Shown here one piece after another: positions 18,587-20,907 of a stretch of 20,907 bases of DNA. Made by a program: the position numbers and the translations under genes. The notes under the pieces were generated by a model. It did no database searches and was not told the origin of the DNA. It saw only the letters and a program-made list of their open reading frames with translations. Within the stretch, counting starts at the first letter, position 1. Each line of letters starts with the position of its first letter. The stretch is from Chloromonas sp. AAM2 (taxonomy: Eukaryota > Chlorophyta > Chlorophyceae > Chlamydomonadales > Chlamydomonadaceae): assembly GCA_004335635.1 (NCBI GenBank), contig QAXH01004166.1, forward strand, positions 1 through 20,907, given 5' to 3'.

Positions 18587-18666
18587 CACTCACTCGTCCC
18601 GGTCACACACTCACTCGTCCCGGTCACACACTCACGTGTCCCGGTCACACACGCACTTGTCCCGGG
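18587..18666 (+). repeat. 21-bp minisatellite array 3 (short)
   Basis: About four units of the same 21-bp repeat as arrays 1 and 2, in the same plus orientation, 260 bases downstream of the stop codon of gene C. It has units of the CTCACTCG, CTCACGTG and CGCACTTG types. It lies outside any coding exon. Confidence 0.95.
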
Positions 18667-18946
18667 ACACTAGTTTGGGACATGTGGCCACCTTCAAATG
18701 TCTGCTGCGTTGTTCATGTCAACACATACAATTGTAAGAGTACAGTGTGAGAGAGTGAGACAGCGTGTACGCACCAGACGAAGCTAGATCCCTGAGATGA
18801 CCAACTCCAGGCACGAGAGTCAAAGCAAATGTTCAAGCGTAGCGAGAAATCGTAAGAAAGGGATTTCACGCAAAGAAGGTCAACTGCTAACGGCAGATAT
18901 GGAGAATGGAAGCAGCTGGATTGAGACGCGAAGCACGGGAAAGAAT

Positions 18947-18985
18947 AGTCTTTCAAAAGCTTTGCTTTTTTGCTTTTGAAAGACT
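18947..18985. repeat. Perfect 14-bp inverted repeat (hairpin)
   Basis: The arms AGTCTTTCAAAAGC (18947-18960) and GCTTTTGAAAGACT (18972-18985) are perfectly complementary around an 11-base T-rich loop. The transcript would form a stable hairpin. It sits in intergenic DNA about 0.6 kb past gene C. It could be a foldback element end or an RNA structure; nothing further can be said. Confidence 0.85.
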
Positions 18986-19710
18986 GGGTTGTGTAGCGTT
19001 GATGTTAGGATGGTCATCTGGCAGCATGCAGGCAAGTGTGCGACATTGCCGACGCGTAAGGCGCCTAGGGTCAGACAATGATCTTGTGGATCCATCTCTG
19101 TTTTCCGGTTGCTCCTGGAATCCTCAGGCACAGCTCGTACATTATTCGGGAAATCATTTCACGCATCAACAATGGTGTGGAAAAAAACATACCAGGACTC
19201 CCCGCAATCGATCAGGCCCAGAGACATTGAGGAACCAGTCGCTGTAGAGGGTTCAGCACACCCTGATTCAGGGGGCTGACACACGCCAGTCTGCTGGCCC
19301 TGCAGGCCGCTGCCGCTGCCTTGGCTGTGCTCACGCAGTGCTCGGTTAAGCCGGTGAACTGCCTGCAGACCGCCTCAAGCCCTCTGCTTCTCTAAACATA
19401 GGTATGCGTGGTGCGTAGTGAAAGGGCATGTGTGCTCGCCAGTGTGCGGGTAGGGTTTGGGCTTCAACACTAGCCCAATCGCTGTCAAATATTTGCATGC
19501 AACAGTTCGCCAGATATGTGACATGGTAGCATTCTGCCTCCTTCTGTTTGGCACAGCATGATGACACAGCAGTTCCAACAGTTCGTGAAACAAAAAGCTG
19601 GCAATGCGTTTCTGCAAGCATGCGCTTGCGCCGAACAATGGTCCTTGGATGTGGCAAGCCTTTGCAAGCAATTGCGACCTTGACTCCCCCGCAGGTCAGG
19701 ATTCTGTTGG

Positions 19711-19756
19711 AAAAAAAAAGAAGTTTGCCAGTTCTGGGACAATTGTGATGTGTGAT
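19711..19756 (+). repeat. A9-headed dispersed repeat, copy 2
   Basis: Nine A then GAAGTTTGCCAGTTCTGGGA and CAATTGTGATGTGTGATT. It is the partner of 5561-5605, with one substitution and a small insertion near the right end. Confidence 0.7.
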
Positions 19757-20159
19757 TCTCCGTTGTGATGCGATTGTTCGAGTGCAGCCACCCTAACCTG
19801 GTATTGTGCGTGTGTATGAGTGCATTGTGCTAACACGGTGTGTGGTGTTGGTGGACAACGTTGAGCCACTTCTGGGACAAACATGGTCACCGTGATGGGT
19901 CATGTCTGCCGTCCTGACAGGACATGATGTGTTTTCATGTGAATGAGTGTATGAGTGCCGCTACGCTTGGAGTTGTATTGGTGGACGGTACAAAGGGACT
20001 TCTGACCGGCCACGACTGTGAAGGCACTTCCAAACTCACTAGATTCGCAAACTGTTACACAGGTCAGTAAGTCAACAAGCTCAGGTAAAACACACATTTC
20101 AACAAAATACACACAACAAAATACACAGCAGACATACCAACAAAACAAAAGGACAGCTG

Positions 20160-20345
20160 TAGCACAGTGCTCATTATGCTCCTTTTTGTGACTGTGACTT
20201 TGTTGAATGTCTTTGTCTGGCCAAGTATGTCTGTTGTCACGAGACCTAATTGCGTCCTGCTGAGTCTGAGTGGTTAGCTGAGGTCCATCTCTCATGAGAC
20301 ATGTGCCGTTGGCTGAGTTTACAACTGGAGAGCAGTGCCATCTGA
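20160..20345 (-). repeat. Dispersed repeat, copy 2
   Basis: It is similar in the same orientation to 1453-1640 and carries the same blocks (TTATGCTCCTTTTTGTGAC, GTTGAATGTC, TTGTCTGGCC, GCTGAGTTTACA). It begins at the C-terminal end of the cysteine-rich open frame and continues into its 3' flank. Confidence 0.55.
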
Positions 20346-20588
20346 CGTGGTGAAGTAGCACAGGGAGAGCTGGCGCTTGCATTTGGTGCACCGCATCCGT
20401 GGTTGACCTGCTGACTTGCCTCTTCCATCAGTGCTGAGCGAGATGGTGGTGTAGCTCTCTGTGCCGCATGCATGCTCGTCCAAGCTGTGCACGGCCCTGC
20501 AGTTGACGCCAGTTTGACAGATGTAACTGCTCGTCTTGCTGCTGCTGGCCCCTGTGTACATGTAGACACGGAACGCCCATGGGGCCAC
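20319..20588 (-). pseudogene. Cysteine-rich transposase-like C-terminal remnant
   Basis: The frame has no ATG near its start: it opens at a GTG directly after a stop codon, so it is probably a partial exon or a decayed fragment. It reads APWAFRVYMYTGASSS, which resembles the xFxVYTGK stretch common in PiggyBac-type transposases. A cysteine-rich tail follows (CQTGVNC, HACGTES, RMRCTKCKRQLSLC) and the frame ends SDGTALQL-stop. The stop-proximal part is shared with the repeat near 1605-1631 with partly silent changes. The PiggyBac assignment is tentative and based on a short word match only; other mobile-element proteins with zinc-binding tails are possible. Confidence 0.3.
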
Positions 20589-20770
20589 TTATTCATGCAG
20601 ACTGCGCTACACAAACACACGCGACGAAACGCAAGGAGTTCAATGAACCCGCGAATGCTGGTTTCTGACCGCTTTTGAATGTACATGTGCGCGGCTGCCT
20701 TACGACGTGCGTTGGCTTGCGCAGGAATAGTCTCGGCAATTTTCTGGAGTCGTGCTTCTCCCATCCGTGT

Positions 20771-20792
20771 AATGATGATGATGATGATGATG
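20771..20792. repeat. (ATG)7 microsatellite
   Basis: Seven tandem ATG triplets (20772-20792). They create the poly-Ile run in the overlapping minus-strand open frame, which is not regarded as a gene. Confidence 0.95.
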
Positions 20793-20907
20793 CACACGGT
20801 GCGAATAGCGGTACTGGGCATTTCCTGCTTCAAGTCCTGGCCAAGCGAGCTTACTGCTCAGAAATGTGACTGATGTTTGTGCCGTCTTCTGTCCCACTTG
20901 TGGGGCG

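Larger units (their letters stand above)
18325..20907. other. Intergenic region downstream of gene C
   Basis: No complete gene was found. The region holds a short copy of the 21-bp minisatellite (18587-18666), a strong hairpin (18947-18985), a copy of the A9-headed repeat (19711-19756), the second copy of the direct dispersed repeat (20160-20345), a cysteine-rich open frame that may be a transposon remnant (20319-20588) and a (GAT)n microsatellite near 20771-20792. The rest shows nothing supportable. Confidence 0.5.

Noticed and set aside
20246..20833. 195-codon minus-strand frame with a poly-Ile run
   Set aside because: The poly-Ile comes from the (ATG)n microsatellite, and the frame overlaps the more plausible cysteine-rich frame out of register.

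Overview
The window reads as nuclear DNA of an intron-rich, single-celled eukaryote, most likely an alga or other protist. The genes are split into 10-13 short exons with GT-AG introns of mostly 100-450 bases. Donors are mainly GTGAGN-like and acceptors mainly TGCAG or CGCAG. Base composition is near balanced, and no prokaryotic operon structure is visible. The species cannot be named from the sequence alone.

The core of the window is a cluster of three paralogous genes, called A, B and C here, rebuilt exon by exon from reading-frame continuity, splice signals and mutual similarity. Gene A is at 1930-5029 on the minus strand (11 exons, 321 aa). Gene B is at 7100-14292 on the minus strand (13 exons, 371 aa). 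Gene C is at 15755-18324 on the plus strand (10 exons, 267 aa). Each product has an N-terminal signal peptide and two successive domains that look like antibiotic-biosynthesis-monooxygenase (ABM; dimeric alpha/beta barrel) domains, so they are predicted to be secreted or vesicle-targeted. Intron phases agree across the three genes. The inter-domain linker differs: almost none in C, a 42-residue charged exon with an IPDEYRP motif in A, and in B two tandem linker modules, each split into a PEQ-rich exon and an IPKEYR exon.

Layout: 1-1929 is intergenic with a dispersed-repeat copy; 1930-5029 is gene A; 5030-7099 is intergenic; 7100-14292 is gene B, whose large introns hold two 21-bp minisatellite arrays, a captured chimeric patch and mobile-element-like repeats; 14293-15754 is the head-to-head B/C intergenic region with a 299-codon open frame of unknown meaning; 15755-18324 is gene C, with a 47-bp tandem array that multiplies the acceptor of its exon 5; 18325-20907 is intergenic with a third short minisatellite copy, a hairpin, and a possible transposon remnant paired with the repeat near position 1500.

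The most unusual signals are the duplicated linker module of gene B, with a minisatellite at the same place in each copy, and the 47-bp acceptor array in gene C. One upstream acceptor in that array would add 47 residues in frame. The biochemical role of these proteins cannot be read from the sequence.
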